From the NCBI GenBank assembly GCA_007644065.1, contig VJWN01000002.1:1575831-1639830 (forward strand): DNA of 64,000 nucleotides, read 5' to 3'. This stretch comes from Margaritispora aquatica. Lineage: Eukaryota; Ascomycota; Leotiomycetes; Helotiales; Discinellaceae. This document shows, one piece after another, positions 24,638 to 35,670 of this stretch. Within the stretch, counting starts at the first letter, position 1; each line of letters starts with the position of its first letter. A program made the translations under genes and the position numbers. Below the pieces are notes generated by a model. It was not told the origin of the DNA, searched no databases, and worked only from the letters and a program-made list of their open reading frames with translations.

Positions 24638-26515
24638 TTCTGCGGTTTCTGTAATATCTGTTGCGAGACCAAATATCAGTACTTTGTGAGCAATAATTGA
24701 AGTCAAGGTGATAACGAAGATAGCTAGGCAATCAAGTTGACGTGCGGTTTAGGAATTTATGCAGAGCGGTCTGACAACCGTGCCTCCAGGAGTCATGCGG
24801 GCCCTTCCAGGACGCGCCCATCCAATATGCTCCAAATCAAAGCTGTGATTGTAATGCTTTGGGATCTGTGTGGATGAAGAACAGTTTTTGGTTGATAATC
24901 GTAGAAAGCAGATTTCGGATAGTGCCCCTCAGTTGAAGAGAGGGGCATACACATATTCCTTTGCCACATCGTTGAATGTTTGGCAACCCTGACCCTTTCT
25001 GTTCCTATTCGCAGATCGATTCAAAGAGCTCCAATTCGATTGTCGGCCAAGTCGCCAGCTTGCAATCGTTGAAAGTTGCCCAGAATCTGCGGGAAATGGC
25101 AAACATAGGGGAAGGAATGATGGAATTTAGGGAAGATGAGGCTCACCGGTTGGAAGGGGTATTGGAATTTGTGTGACGGAGGAGTGTCGACGTAAATGCG
25201 ACGTTGATTGTTCGAGAAGGAGACGAGGTTTATTGTTGGTTGATGAGTTCAAATAATCAAGAACAAGGAGAGTGGTGGTTTAGGGAGCGCAGAAGTTGAT
25301 CGCCGGCGGGTGGTCTTTCGTTAGCGTATGTTCAGGTTCAGGTTCAGGTCCTGGTTTGGGGGGCTCCCAAGGAAGGAAGCGACGGTGATGGCGGTGGTGG
25401 TGGTCGGTGCCCTGGGACGTGGAGGGTTGTAATTTAACACTGGCCAGCTGAGTGCGGGTGGGAAGTAAAGGAAGAAGGATAATCCGGATCTTGTTCAACG
25501 TAATTCCACCGCACTGGGACTGAGACTGGGACTGAGACTGGGACTGGGACTGGATGTCTTGAAAGCTACCTATCCAATATGTGATTGTATATAGAGGATT
25601 GTCTTAGTGTTAGACATGGCGTATTAAGCTCAGGGCGCATGACAATGGAATGGCAGAGATTTATGGGTAAAGTACATTAAGTACTTTATGTCTATAAACA
25701 TACCTTAAAGGTATCATCTTTCTAACTAGTGGTGCGGTCAAACAATCAAGGTCACACCGTCTCTTAGAGTTACTGCCTGGTGTAGGATTTTCTATTTGTA
25801 GGTATAAAACCGACGAGGCAGATCGTTCATGTTCACGTTCATGTTCTTCCTAGCTTTTTGGCAGGGCTGGATGTCAATCAGGATCCTTGTTATTCATGCC
25901 CCTTTCAAGATCTGAGGGGGGGTAGGCTGGGCGGATTGCTTGACTGTAACACAGCATAGAGAACACATGTGTTTGCAATTCTCGACCGCTGATTCGAACA
26001 ATGCAATGGGTTGTAGGGCATTTTCATCAGAATCACTATCAAGAATCCAGACTGATTTGGATACTGAGCTAGTATGAATATAACTTGGTTTATTGATGAT
26101 ATTCATCAGAATTGCTTACCTAATCCGAGCTCCCACGTAGCCAAAATATCACGTACTGTCTGTTACGAGAATGGTGTAAATACAGCTACAAAGTGTCAAG
26201 ATGGAGGTTCCTACAACTTGGAATAGAAAGATGTCTCAATCTTACAAAACCCAGAATATGGAAAATTTACATAATGGAATGTGACATGAGCATCAAGCAT
26301 GTGACTTCTCTTGCCTCCGTAGTCACCTGACGCGGGATGTCTTGGAACTCAAAATCGGCTGATTCCATGTGCTGCCAACCTTGCAAGCTCAAAGCAAGCT
26401 CGGCAGCGGAATCGAATCATTCAAAGCCTTTGACCTCCAACCCCTCAGGGAACCTACATACCACAAGCTCATCCTCTTCTCAAGAGAACCAATTCCACCT
26501 TCCTCATCCTTCATC
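24638..26515. other. 1.9-kb intergenic region with hexamer repeats
   Basis: Divergent promoter space between the 14-3-3 gene and the IF1 gene. It holds a GTTCAG triplicate at about 25330-25347 and an ACTGGG/ACTGAG hexamer array at 25513-25553 (about seven copies). Pyrimidine/purine strand asymmetry is strong around 25,270-25,500. No gene is supported. A non-coding leader exon for the 14-3-3 gene is likely but cannot be placed. Confidence 0.45.
25513..25553. repeat. Hexamer tandem array ACTGRG
   Basis: About 6.8 copies of ACTGGG or ACTGAG in alternating order, in the non-coding region upstream of the 14-3-3 gene. A GTTCAG triplicate lies 170 bp to the left. Probably simple-sequence slippage; it may be variable between strains. 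Confidence 0.85.
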
Positions 26516-26954
26516 ATGTACCGATCAACAATTGCTAGAGCTGCTCGCCCAGCCCTTCGCTCATCCACTCCAGCCAGAGCTGCCTTCTCCACCACCGCCC
26601 GTACCATGGGAGAAGGTGACACTGGAGCTCCAAGGAGCACCGGAGGGTACATCACACCCCTCTACCTGTGGCATTGCTGCTTTCCTACCTTTATCTTTAA
26701 GCAGATAGGTGACTAACGTGTGTTCTCGTTAGCAGTGACGCCTTTACCAAGCGCGAGAAGGCCAGCGAGGACTATGCTATCCGCATGCGTGAGAAGGAGA
26801 AGCTTTTGGAGCTCAAGCAGAAGCTCGCAGAACAAAGGGCACACTTGGACAAGCTCTCAAGCCACATGTGAGATCATAATGCCTCGTGTGCACTAAGAAT
26901 GATTGGGAACTGACAGTCTTTAGTGATGAGCTTTCTAAATCTCAGGAGAAGTAA
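26516..26954 (+). CDS. INH1: Mitochondrial F1F0-ATPase inhibitor IF1
   Basis: Three exons, 26516-26646, 26736-26867 and 26924-26954, give 97 aa (98 with the alternative acceptor). The N-terminus MYRSTIARAARPALRSSTPA is Arg/Ser/Ala-rich and acid-free, a typical matrix presequence. Then comes the inhibitory segment DAFTKREKASEDYAIRMREK, with the conserved Phe, Arg-Glu-Lys-Ala and Glu-Asp-Tyr residues, followed by a charged coiled-coil helix (EKLLELKQKLAEQRAHLDKL). IF1 binds the catalytic F1 head when matrix pH falls and stops ATP hydrolysis. Intron 1 ends TTAGCAG, two acceptors three bases apart, so splicing can yield either Gly-Gly-Asp or Gly-Gly-Ser-Asp at the junction; both keep frame. Next gene: NSP1, convergent. 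Confidence 0.93.
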
Positions 26955-27312
26955 ATATGGATCGGAACTGTTGTCCGCTCTGCTTTTCTGCAGTAATTGG
27001 CTGAACAGGTGAAGGATATGGTGGTGGAAGATGAAATTGAGGATCAAAGGCGTTGAATTGTACACAATTGTTTGCACCACCTTGCGGTTTACGAATCACA
27101 ACTCAAAAACCATGAATTATCGGGAATTCCCGATTGATATGTATTGTACACTTGCATTAACCGCTTGATGCTGTAGACGTGAATATGATCCTCTCACATC
27201 GTCCGCAAAGCTCCTTAGGACATGTCCCAGAATATCTTCTACCTATCCCTTTCTCCCAATTTAGGATCTTACAATTTCATAAACGCCTATGATAAAGTGC
27301 ATTCCGAAATAT
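26955..27312. other. Intergenic between convergent IF1 and NSP1
   Basis: Short 3' UTR space; nothing else recognised. Confidence 0.5.
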
Positions 27313-29516
27313 CTATCTTCGGCTACCCATCAGCGAGCGATAAAACGAATCAGCCGCATCACTCTCTCCTCCCGCGTATCCATTTGATCCAATGCTTGAG
27401 CTCATCTTCTGTGCTTCCGAAACTTTTGCTTGCAAAGCTGTGGCATTTTCATCTATCCATTGCAATTGGGTCAAATGGCTGTTGAGCACTCTTACAATAT
27501 GGGACAGCTGATAGTGGGTTAGCGGATTTCCCGTTCCATCTTCAGAGAAAACAGAGTACTTACTGGGTCGTCAGTCTTGCTGGTCTTGCTCAAGGTCGTG
27601 GAGGCCTCGTTGATCGCCTCGATCATAGAGGTCAGATTCTTGCCCATATCATCAAGTCGGTCGGTTAGTTTCTCGGCGAGCTTGTACGTCCGCTCTCTCT
27701 CTTGGTCGGGTCCTTGCAAAGACTCGGTCCGTGCAAGCTGGTTGGAGAACATATCGTCCACCTCTCCTTCGTACTTGTCGAGCCATGCTGCAAGCTCCTC
27801 TTGTTGGCTTTCAACATTGGAAAGTTGCCTCTCGATTTCGGCACTTTGCTTCTCAGCGTCCCAAGTACTAACATAAAGCTTCTGAATCTTGTCTCCATTC
27901 TCAACCATGAGCCTATCCCAAGCAGCAACTTTGGAAGCCTGATCTTGAAACTCTTTCTGATATTTTGAAAGATCAGACGCCCATCTAGTGATGATCTCAT
28001 CCATCGTCTTATTCTTCAGACGGGTCAATTGAGGAGCAGGGCCTTGGGTGGAAGCAGCCAGGTTTGCAGTCACTCCAGGTTGTGAAGAATTTGTAGTGGC
28101 GGTTGTGCCGCCTGCCACAGGAGCCGGAGTAGTTGTTTGAGCTCCTGATGTAACTGGATTGGGGGTAGCTGTTGTTCCTGCAAGACCTGGAAACAGCGAA
28201 GTAGGTCCTGGCTTGGTAGCTGGGGTAGATGTTGCTGGATTTGTAGTAGAAGCATTTCCACCCAGTCCACCCAATTTGAACATACCACTGGCGGGAGCGG
28301 CGGTTGTGGTTGCTGTGGTACTAGCTGCACTTGTTGTGGCGGTTGTGGCAGCTGGAGCACTGAAGAGACTGGTAGAAGTGGGTTTTGAAGTAGGGGGGTT
28401 AGGCTGTATGCTAGAAAATAAACTCGTAGTAGGTGCAGGAGTGCCTTTTGAAGCAAATAAGCTCGCTGGTGTAGTACTAGCCGTTGCTGCTGCAGTCGAG
28501 GCTGGCTGAGCCGCCGATGTGCTTGTAGCTGGTGCACTTGGTTGGAAACTAAATGCTGGCTTTGGAGTTTGCTGAGCTGGTGTCGATGCAGCTGGAGTCG
28601 AGCCAAGTCCACTGAACATCCCACCACCGTTTGCGGCGGGCTTTGCACCGAACAGTGAAGCAGGTGCTGGTGCTGCAGACGTCGTAGCAGGCTTCGCGCC
28701 AAACATTCCACCACTTGAGGTAGTTGCCGGTTGCGAGCTGAACATACCACCGCTCGATGTAGCTTGAGCTTGGGAGCCAAACATGCCACCGGTAGATGTT
28801 GGAGGAAATAAACTACTACCTGCGGGCTTTGCCGCCTGAGCAGCGGCAGTAGGAGGAGGTCCAGCGGGAGTCGTTGATGTCGAGGGAAATTGAAAGCCGG
28901 ATGGTTTGGCTGGTGTGCCTGGTCCAGACCCATTGTTTGCGCCGAATATACTTGGTGGTGCGGCTTTGTTCAGATTTCCAAACATGCCTCCAGAAGCAGG
29001 CGCAGGAGTTGTGCTGCTTGCTGGAGCGGTAGATGCTGCATTGCCTCCTTGGTTCAAACCACCAAAACTGAAAGTTCCTCCAAGAGGGGACGAAGTCGCT
29101 GGAGCAGCCCCAAAGAGACTGGGAACAGTGGACCCAGAGGTCGCAGGAGGTTTAGAGCCACCAAACAGTCCTCCCGAAGGAGCATTTCCTGTGCTTGTTC
29201 CGAACATACTTGGTGTTGATGTGCCAGATGTTGGGTTTGAAGCTGAATTTCCTCCTCCAAATAGCGAAGATTGTGTTCCACCATTATTTGCACCTCCACC
29301 AAATAGATTTGATGTTGCAGGTGTACTACCACCCCCTCCAAAAATACCACTCCCAGCAGGCTTTGATGTCGCTGTTGCTGATTGTCCGAGAGATGCAGCT
29401 GTACTGGCAGGTGTGGATCCGAAGAGACCTGTAGAGGTAGTCTGCGCAGGATTTGATGACTGGCCGAATAGATTGTTTCCACCGGCGCCTGATGTAGATC
29501 CAAAGTTGAAAGCCAT
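27313..29516 (-). CDS. NSP1: FG-nucleoporin Nsp1 (Nup62 homologue)
   Basis: Two exons, 27564-29516 and 27313-27507, with a 56-bp intron (GTAAGT, phase 0), give 715 aa. Residues 1 to about 490 are a low-complexity domain rich in Ser, Thr, Ala, Pro and Gly with many FG motifs: SLFG, GMFG and LFGA repeats near the front, more widely spaced Phe motifs toward the C-side. From about 510 to the end is the Nsp1_C coiled-coil domain (LKNKTMDEIITRWASDLSKY, then WDRLMVENGDKIQKL, ending IVRVLNSHLTQLQWID and FYRSLMG). The FG part forms the permeability barrier; the coiled coil assembles with Nup49/Nup57 and with Nup82 complexes. Without splicing the frame would run only 15 codons past the donor. The start is the ATG before AFNFGS; 15 codons of open frame lie upstream and look untranslated. 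Confidence 0.96.
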
Positions 29517-29914
29517 GGTAGCAGAATAGGTTTGTTTCCTTTCCGTGATAGTTAGGTTCACAGTATGCAGCTATGAAGTTTATTAGAAGTTGGCGTTGGT
29601 CAAATTGTCAAGGTTTACATACCGTGAATGATACCTCTAGAATTGCAAAGCTCAAGTCAATTAGCTTTTCCTAGGTGAATAGATATCAACCGCGGCGCAC
29701 ACACAGCATGTTCGATAATCGTTTTGGATGGCAAGGCAGTATTTAGATCGCGTCAAAAATTTAGCGCGCGAGTTTCCCCAGGATTCAGGCGAGCCTGGTC
29801 TGGATGCCAAACTCGCCCAATCCAAAGGGGGTTGCACAGATTCATTCCTCAACCACAAGTCACACATTCAGAAATCATACACGGACACGGGCTAGTTCCA
29901 GATCTTGCTTGAAA
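29517..29914. promoter_or_regulatory. Divergent promoter between NSP1 and LAA2-like gene
   Basis: 398 bp between two head-to-head starts; must contain both promoters. The sequence includes CGCGCG-type stretches near 29750-29770. No defined site assigned. Confidence 0.4.
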
Positions 29915-31730
29915 ATGGCCGAAGAACATCTTGAGAAACTAGAGCCTCCTGCTCCTTCAAGAACCAGCATGGAGGATCCCGGAGCACACGACCTTGGTAA
30001 CTATCTTGACTCTAAGAATGATCTGCTATTCTGACGATCGTTTGTGCAGAGTCCTCTGATTCTGATGATCACTTTTCTGATGCTCAATCTGCCCCAGCTT
30101 CAGCAACCAGCGCAGTGTCTCCAACTATTCCTCACACCCGAGTTGAGAAGATTGATGACGAGCCTAGCTATGGCGAGAAGCCTGGCACAGAAGCATATCG
30201 ACTACGAGAACAGGATGCATCTCCTGACGAAATCGAGATCATACATGACAGAAAGCCTCCTGGCATCTCTCCCATTCCAAGTCCAAGCCTGAGAGCTACC
30301 TCTCCTGGTGGACAGCCAATTCCTATCACCATTGTTGAGAAGGTCGATCCTGATCATCCCAGTTATGGAGAAGTTCCTGGAACTTTAGCCCATGAGCAAC
30401 GCTTGGCAGATTCTGTGCCTGACTTGGTGATTAGATCTGGGGAACGAAGCCGTTCTTCTAGCACTCGGTCTAGAGCTGGCAGTACTCCAGGTGACCTACC
30501 CATCCCTATCACCAAGGTAGAGAAAGTAGACTCTAAACCCAGCCATGGGGAAGTGCCTGGCACAAAGGCGTATGAGCTCAGGAAGGGCGATGCCGAGCCG
30601 GACATTGTGGAGGAAGTAGGCGATGTACCAGGTAAGGATTTTTCGACATCTCGTACTTCAGAGCGATTGACCGAGTCAGGGTCGCCAACGGCTTCTAGGT
30701 CCACACACATAGGCCATACGAGACGCAAATCCTCCGTGACTGTAGAGAAAGTAGCTCCTGTCGCTGCAGAATACAACGAGGAGGAAGATGGGTCAGAGGG
30801 CGATGGAGGATTCGGTGACGATTTCGATGACTTTGAAGAAGGGGAGGAAGATGCGGAATTTGGCGATTTTGATGACGGATTTCAAGAGGCAGAAGCAACT
30901 CCACCTCCACCACAGTCCATACCATTTACACCTGCAATTGTAAGTAGCAAATTTACGAATCATATACCAGATTTGCAGTGCCATGTTTGTATTCAGTGCG
31001 AAGTGCTAATAGCTATTCCCAGCCTGTTCTTGACTTTGCGGAATTGGACTCCCCCGAAGAGGTACAAGCTGCAACGGAGTCGTACATGGACTCTCTATTC
31101 CCTCCCGAGACTATCGACAAGTCCATCCTCCCACCCGTTTCAGCCGAGAATCCCATCTTCCTCACGCCCCGCAGCGCTTCGCTTTGGTCGCAATTGGTCG
31201 CCCCACCACCACTGCAGCCTCCTAATTGGATCCGGTCTCGAATCCGCCGCCTCTTCCTCGTTTCTCTTGGCGTCCCCGTTGATCTGGACGAGATCCTGCC
31301 CGCCTCGAAGCAAAAGAAGCTGATCCTCCCCTCGATGAATCTCAATCCTGCGTCCGGATCGCCACGCAACTCGACGGATTCACGCTCCATCTCTCGTGTC
31401 AAGAACGAAGGCAATGCATCCAGCACCTCGCTGGATTCCCAAGGCAAGCCTTCCCGATCGGAGTCTCGTAGAAGGAGAGGCCCGCCTCCTGCGCCGCAGC
31501 TTGACTTGGTCTTTGCGAGACAAGTGTGTACGATGACTGACGAGGCTCTGAATGGTCTCACGGCTGGAGAATTGAAGGAGCATGTCAAGAAGCTGGAAGA
31601 GATGCAGGGCACAGCTAAGGATGTGCTGGACTATTGGACAAAGAGGACTGATGAGAAGCTGGGTGATAGAGAAGCCTTCGAGGGGGTAATTGAGAATTTA
31701 GTGAAGCATGCTCGGAAAGTTAGGAAGTGA
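29915..31730 (+). CDS. Acidic coiled-coil protein, AP-1 accessory LAA2/DUF5102-like
   Basis: Three exons, 29915-29996, 30050-30939 and 31023-31730, give 559 aa (phases 1 and 0). The N-terminal third contains three imperfect copies of a motif of the form P-I-x-x-V-E-K-V-D...P-S-Y/H-G-E-V/K-P-G-T-x-A-Y/H (around 75-95, 125-150 and 185-210), a repeat that looks novel. It is followed by a Ser-rich stretch, a very acidic block (about 269-310) that ends EFGDFDDGFQ, and a C-terminal region starting VLDFAELDSPEEVQAATESY. The end is helical and charged. The DFxDGF-type sequence and the C-terminal region fit yeast Laa2 (YBL010C, DUF5102), which ties clathrin adaptor AP-1 to Laa1 at the trans-Golgi/endosome. 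Assignment rests on motif resemblance. Confidence 0.75.
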
Positions 31731-34041
31731 GATGAGATCAAGGTAGTCTTGGTGCAGAACTTCATAATATTGATCTACCTACTTAATAACACAATTCAAT
31801 CAATATTACAGATATGCCACTTTACTCATGTCCCTTTGACTAGTATTGATGATTGGCATTCCTTGGCATTAGCTATGCTATTGAATTTTTACTCATGGTT
31901 TACAGAAGCAGTCTTATATTTACACTTCCTTGTCGTTCGCATTGACGATTGAGATAGCTAGATGTGTGCCTGTTGTCTCGCAAACCCACCATTCTTTAAC
32001 TCCATTACTCCAGTGTGTCACAACATCATCACACAAAGACAGCAAATATTTGATGATCTCCATTTTGCCATCAGCCGCCCATACACTAGCCCATTTGATG
32101 TCAAAAACACTTCTTGGGGAGAAGAAGAACGGGCAAAGCATTCCCTCAACGCCTGTGACGAGGCTAGCTATGGAACCACTCTTCAACTCACCGACCCAAC
32201 CCAACCTTTGTCGAAACCGAAGCCCATCGAACGCTGCAGACCAGTGAATTCGGGAGCATAAATAAGAAAGTAAACCATCCATCGCGGAATGCAAAGCACA
32301 ACGCATATTTTATCAACCACCACATCCAAGCCCCAGAGATCGCAATCGCAACCCCACCAGCCCACCAACCAACCTTGTCATCAACAGTCGCGCGTAAAGA
32401 GCCAGATCGCAAGGAGTCGAATGTGAAGTTCAAGCCGAAGGAGGATGAATGAGCAGACTGAGCACGAGTTCTATGAGACAAGAGACAGAGGATAGGTGGA
32501 AACCCCCAGAAAAGAAAAGCAGTGAAATGCCATCCAGAAAGCATTGTTCACAACGGTTGGGTATCATCGCAGTAATGCAGCAAAACCATGCGAAGACGAC
32601 CTGAGAAAGCGCCAGAAACCAAAGCAAGGATGCGACAGAGTAGAACCGGTGTGAGATATTGAGCTTGAAAATGCGAAAAGAAGACGCGAGTTCAAACGCG
32701 GCGAACCACGAGATAGAGTGACCGAATGACCGAATTATGGAGAAGAAGCGTATGGCGAGAGGCTAACCTTCCAAACAAAGGCAACGAATTAAGTCAAAGT
32801 ACCCAGGGATAAAACCAGAACAAGCTAACAACAAGTTGTCGAAGAGTGCATGTGAAGTCCATAAAGAAACGAAGCTGTAAGCGAAAATCTCAAGTCGATG
32901 CAGTAGAGAATCATGATGGAGGGTGCCCATGATCGATGCGCTTTCCCTTCAAATCAGCGTTTCCCTCCGAAGGAATGAAATCTGTAGGACTTTGCCAGCT
33001 GAAGTTGGATAGAGCTTCATTGGGATTCAGGCCTCCATTGACGGATAATCCAGCACTGCCCCGAAGCAGATACCAGGCAGGGAAGCCTTCAGAAACGCTT
33101 TCAGATTTGACCACAGTGCTATTCGCATCCAGCCTATTGTCCGCGAAAGGTTAGCTGAGCACATGAAGCTATGAAGAAAGAATGGAATGGGTAAAGATGT
33201 ACTATTCTTGAGATTATAGCGCAAGCAAAAGAAAGACATTAGAACAGCCATTTATCATGGCCAAATTTTGCCACTGCCTTATTAGTGTGAGAAAGAAAAA
33301 TATCCCGAGCTGCGGGTAGGAAATGAAAGAATATTTCGGGCTGGTTCTGGAAACCTGTAATGTGAACCCTCGAGGGCCCTCGTCGCCTTACAGGGGTTGA
33401 TACAAATTTGCAATCATGGAATCATGAGATCGAGGTAAGCTAAGTGTTGATGTAGGACGTCTCGATGCCAGTCGTGTAGGCCGTCACAAACTAGCTGTGA
33501 TATATAGGAATCAAAACCGTCATAGAACAGGATGTGATTGAGGAAGATACATTGGCAGATACGCTCGCCCAGGCTAAAAGCCTCCGCATGTTTGAAAATG
33601 GAGTCTAGTAACTTTTGGAGCGCTTTTGAAAGCAACACTAGAAAAGAAATTAGGCACTTTTGGATGCCACATAATCCTCGTGAACCCCGCCTGCCAATGA
33701 CTAACACCTGAAACGACCGCCTAAAGCAAAAGACAAGGAAAGAAATAGATTGGCTCGTTGAGCTACAGATATGACCAAAATAAGGAAATCGGAAAACCAG
33801 CGCATATCGAGACCCTTCGTGACGCATGAAAAGGAGACATCTAATGCACTTTTTGTACATGGGCATCATGGTAAATGCAAATCCCCGCCCATCCGGTACT
33901 TTTGAAGTAACGCTAAGAGGAGAACAGTTATCCAGGCATTGGACGCGTAGAAGAAAGCCGCTGAATAGGCAGGTTCAAAGTGCAGAAGAACGCCGTCATC
34001 GCTATATCAAACTCCATTAGGGAAACACGGAATATGCATGC
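31731..34041. other. 2.3-kb region between convergent LAA2-like and RRM genes
   Basis: No firmly supported gene apart from the weak candidate at 31920-32306. The right part (about 33,000-34,040) should include the 3' UTR of the RRM gene. A 151-codon frame at 33414-33869 (minus) is Cys/Phe/Leu-rich with no family and is judged chance. Confidence 0.4.
31920..32306 (-). CDS. Weak candidate: hypothetical protein fragment
   Basis: A 128-codon minus-strand frame whose second half reads like protein (VFDIKWASVWAADGKMEIIK, then VKEWWVCETTGTHLAISIVN). Upstream, two overlapping frames up to about 32544 encode hydrophobic, membrane-like sequence. A GTGAGT donor (about 32192) and CACAG acceptor (about 32150) could connect them over a very short 39-bp intron. 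No family recognised, no confident start. May be real, a relic, or chance. Confidence 0.22.
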   Translation of the reverse strand: MRCALHSAMDGLLSYLCSRIHWSAAFDGLRFRQRLGWVGELKSGSIASLVTGVEGMLCPFFFSPRSVFDIKWASVWAADGKMEIIKYLLSLCDDVVTHWSNGVKEWWVCETTGTHLAISIVNANDKEV

Positions 34042-35670
34042 TTACTATGGAGGAATTAGCCCAATGTACCTCGATGAGATGCCTAGGAAAACACTTACCT
34101 GTAAAGGTTGAAAATTGCCATAAGGGTGAGCTGGAGGCATCCCCATGTTGGAATATTGTGGTGGCGGAGGTGCAGGTCGGTAAGGGGTGCCGGCAGGTCC
34201 AGAATTGTTTTGGCTACGGCCCCATGATAGACGAACCCGAGAATTTCCGATGGGATAGCCTTGCATTTGGTTGATGGCCATCTCAGCGGCATGTCGTTGA
34301 ACGAACTGAACAAATCCGCAGCCTTTTCCCGGTGGGATCTTAACATAGGTGATTTCACCAAAGCCCTGGAAGAAAGAACGAAGCTCATCCTCAGTGACGT
34401 ATCCCGACAACCCGCCAACGAAGACGGTAGTGTTGTTGGGATCTGTGAACTGGTTCATCGGCTGTGGTTGACCATAATATCCGAGGGCAGGAGGGGCGTT
34501 CATTGAGTACATGCCAGGAGCGGCAGCGGGCATGTTTTGGCCACCCATACCAGGTTGCATAGGCATACCACCGGGACCAGACGCGCCAGACTTGTTCTTT
34601 GGGGTAGCGGTAGAGATACGCATGGGTCGGTTACCACAGTAGACGCCTTGCATCTCAGTCAAAGCCCGTTGTTGATCTTGCTCGTCGGCAAAACGAACAA
34701 ATCCGTAGCCACGAGACATGCCAGAGATTGGGTCGGTCATGATCTTGGCTGACTTGCAGCTAGGAAAGCGGGCTTGGAAGAGAGAAACCAAGACATATTC
34801 GTTGACCTCGGGGCCAAGATCACCGACGAAGATAGAAAATTCCGGGCCACGATCATCACTATTATATATTAGTTTATGTCCGAATGCTGTAAGGCATAAT
34901 CAGAGAGGACTATGAACCCGGATACTGACCGTCGGTCCGCAAGACCGCCACCAGAAGCCCAGTTGAGCTTGAAAGGTCTGGAAGTGTTGGGAATCATGGA
35001 GCCATTCAACGACAATGCCTTAGCAGCAGCAGCTGGAGATGAAAAATCGATAAAGCAATATCCTGCGTTGCTAATTGAAGTTAGTATAGAAACGGTTTCT
35101 GGGGTGTCTTATTCACATACCCGGAGAATTTATCACGGATCATCTTGACATTGACCTGCTCACCCATACCAAACCATACCGAGCGTACGAAGTTCTCATC
35201 AATCCATGGTTCAAGTTCTCCCATCCTACATGAAAAAGTAAAAATTAGCAAACATAGGCAAGACGACGGGATTTTGATTGATAATAACGGATGCCTGGGA
35301 ATCGATCTCGGACCGGAAAGAAGTTGAGATCTTCAGTGACAGTACCAAGCTAACGGACGAGGAGGGTCCGAGGTCCATCACCTTGTTCAGTTTGACGATG
35401 AATTCGCAAATGGCAAGTGTGGACGATGATTCCAAACATACATAAAGCAAGGATAAGAGAAGCATCAACTTACCAAAGTGTGGTCTTTGCTTCGTCGGAG
35501 ACGTTGCCAGAGGAACCCTCAACTCCACCTTGCTGAGCAAAGGGAGCTGGAGAACCACCATCCTGTTGCATAGGTTGTTGCTGAGGGGGTGCCATTCCTT
35601 GCGGTTGGCCTTGCTGCATGTTGTCCTGTTGGAATTGGCCTTGTTGGTTTGGATCGTATTGGTAAGCCAT
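34042..35670 (-). CDS. Three-RRM RNA-binding protein (Nam8/Csx1/Ngr1 type)
   Basis: Five exons: 35474-35670, 35121-35225, 34930-35070, 34099-34858, and a last exon (34042-34044 is the stop codon). Introns are 248, 50, 71 and 54 bp. The protein is 401 aa. A Gln/Pro-rich N-terminus (1-55) precedes RRM1 (starts TTLWMGELEPWIDENFVRSV, crossing intron 1). RRM2 starts SIFVGDLGPEVNEYVL and has RGYGFVRF as RNP1. RRM3, at about 289-360, starts TTVFVGGLSGYVTEDELRSF and has KGCGFVQF. The tail is Pro/Tyr-rich. The architecture matches the TIA-1-like fungal group: yeast Nam8 and Ngr1, fission yeast Csx1, which act in U1 snRNP splicing or mRNA stability. Which role applies here cannot be read. The first intron (248 bp) is much longer than average, as in many self-regulating RNA-binding genes. 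Confidence 0.93.

Noticed and set aside
28070..29529. Long frames antisense to or out of frame with NSP1
   Set aside because: Shadows of the repetitive FG-coding sequence; the NSP1 frame has clear FG and coiled-coil domains.
33414..33869. 151-codon Cys/Phe/Leu-rich minus-strand frame
   Set aside because: No family, unusual composition, and located where the RRM gene's 3' UTR is expected.
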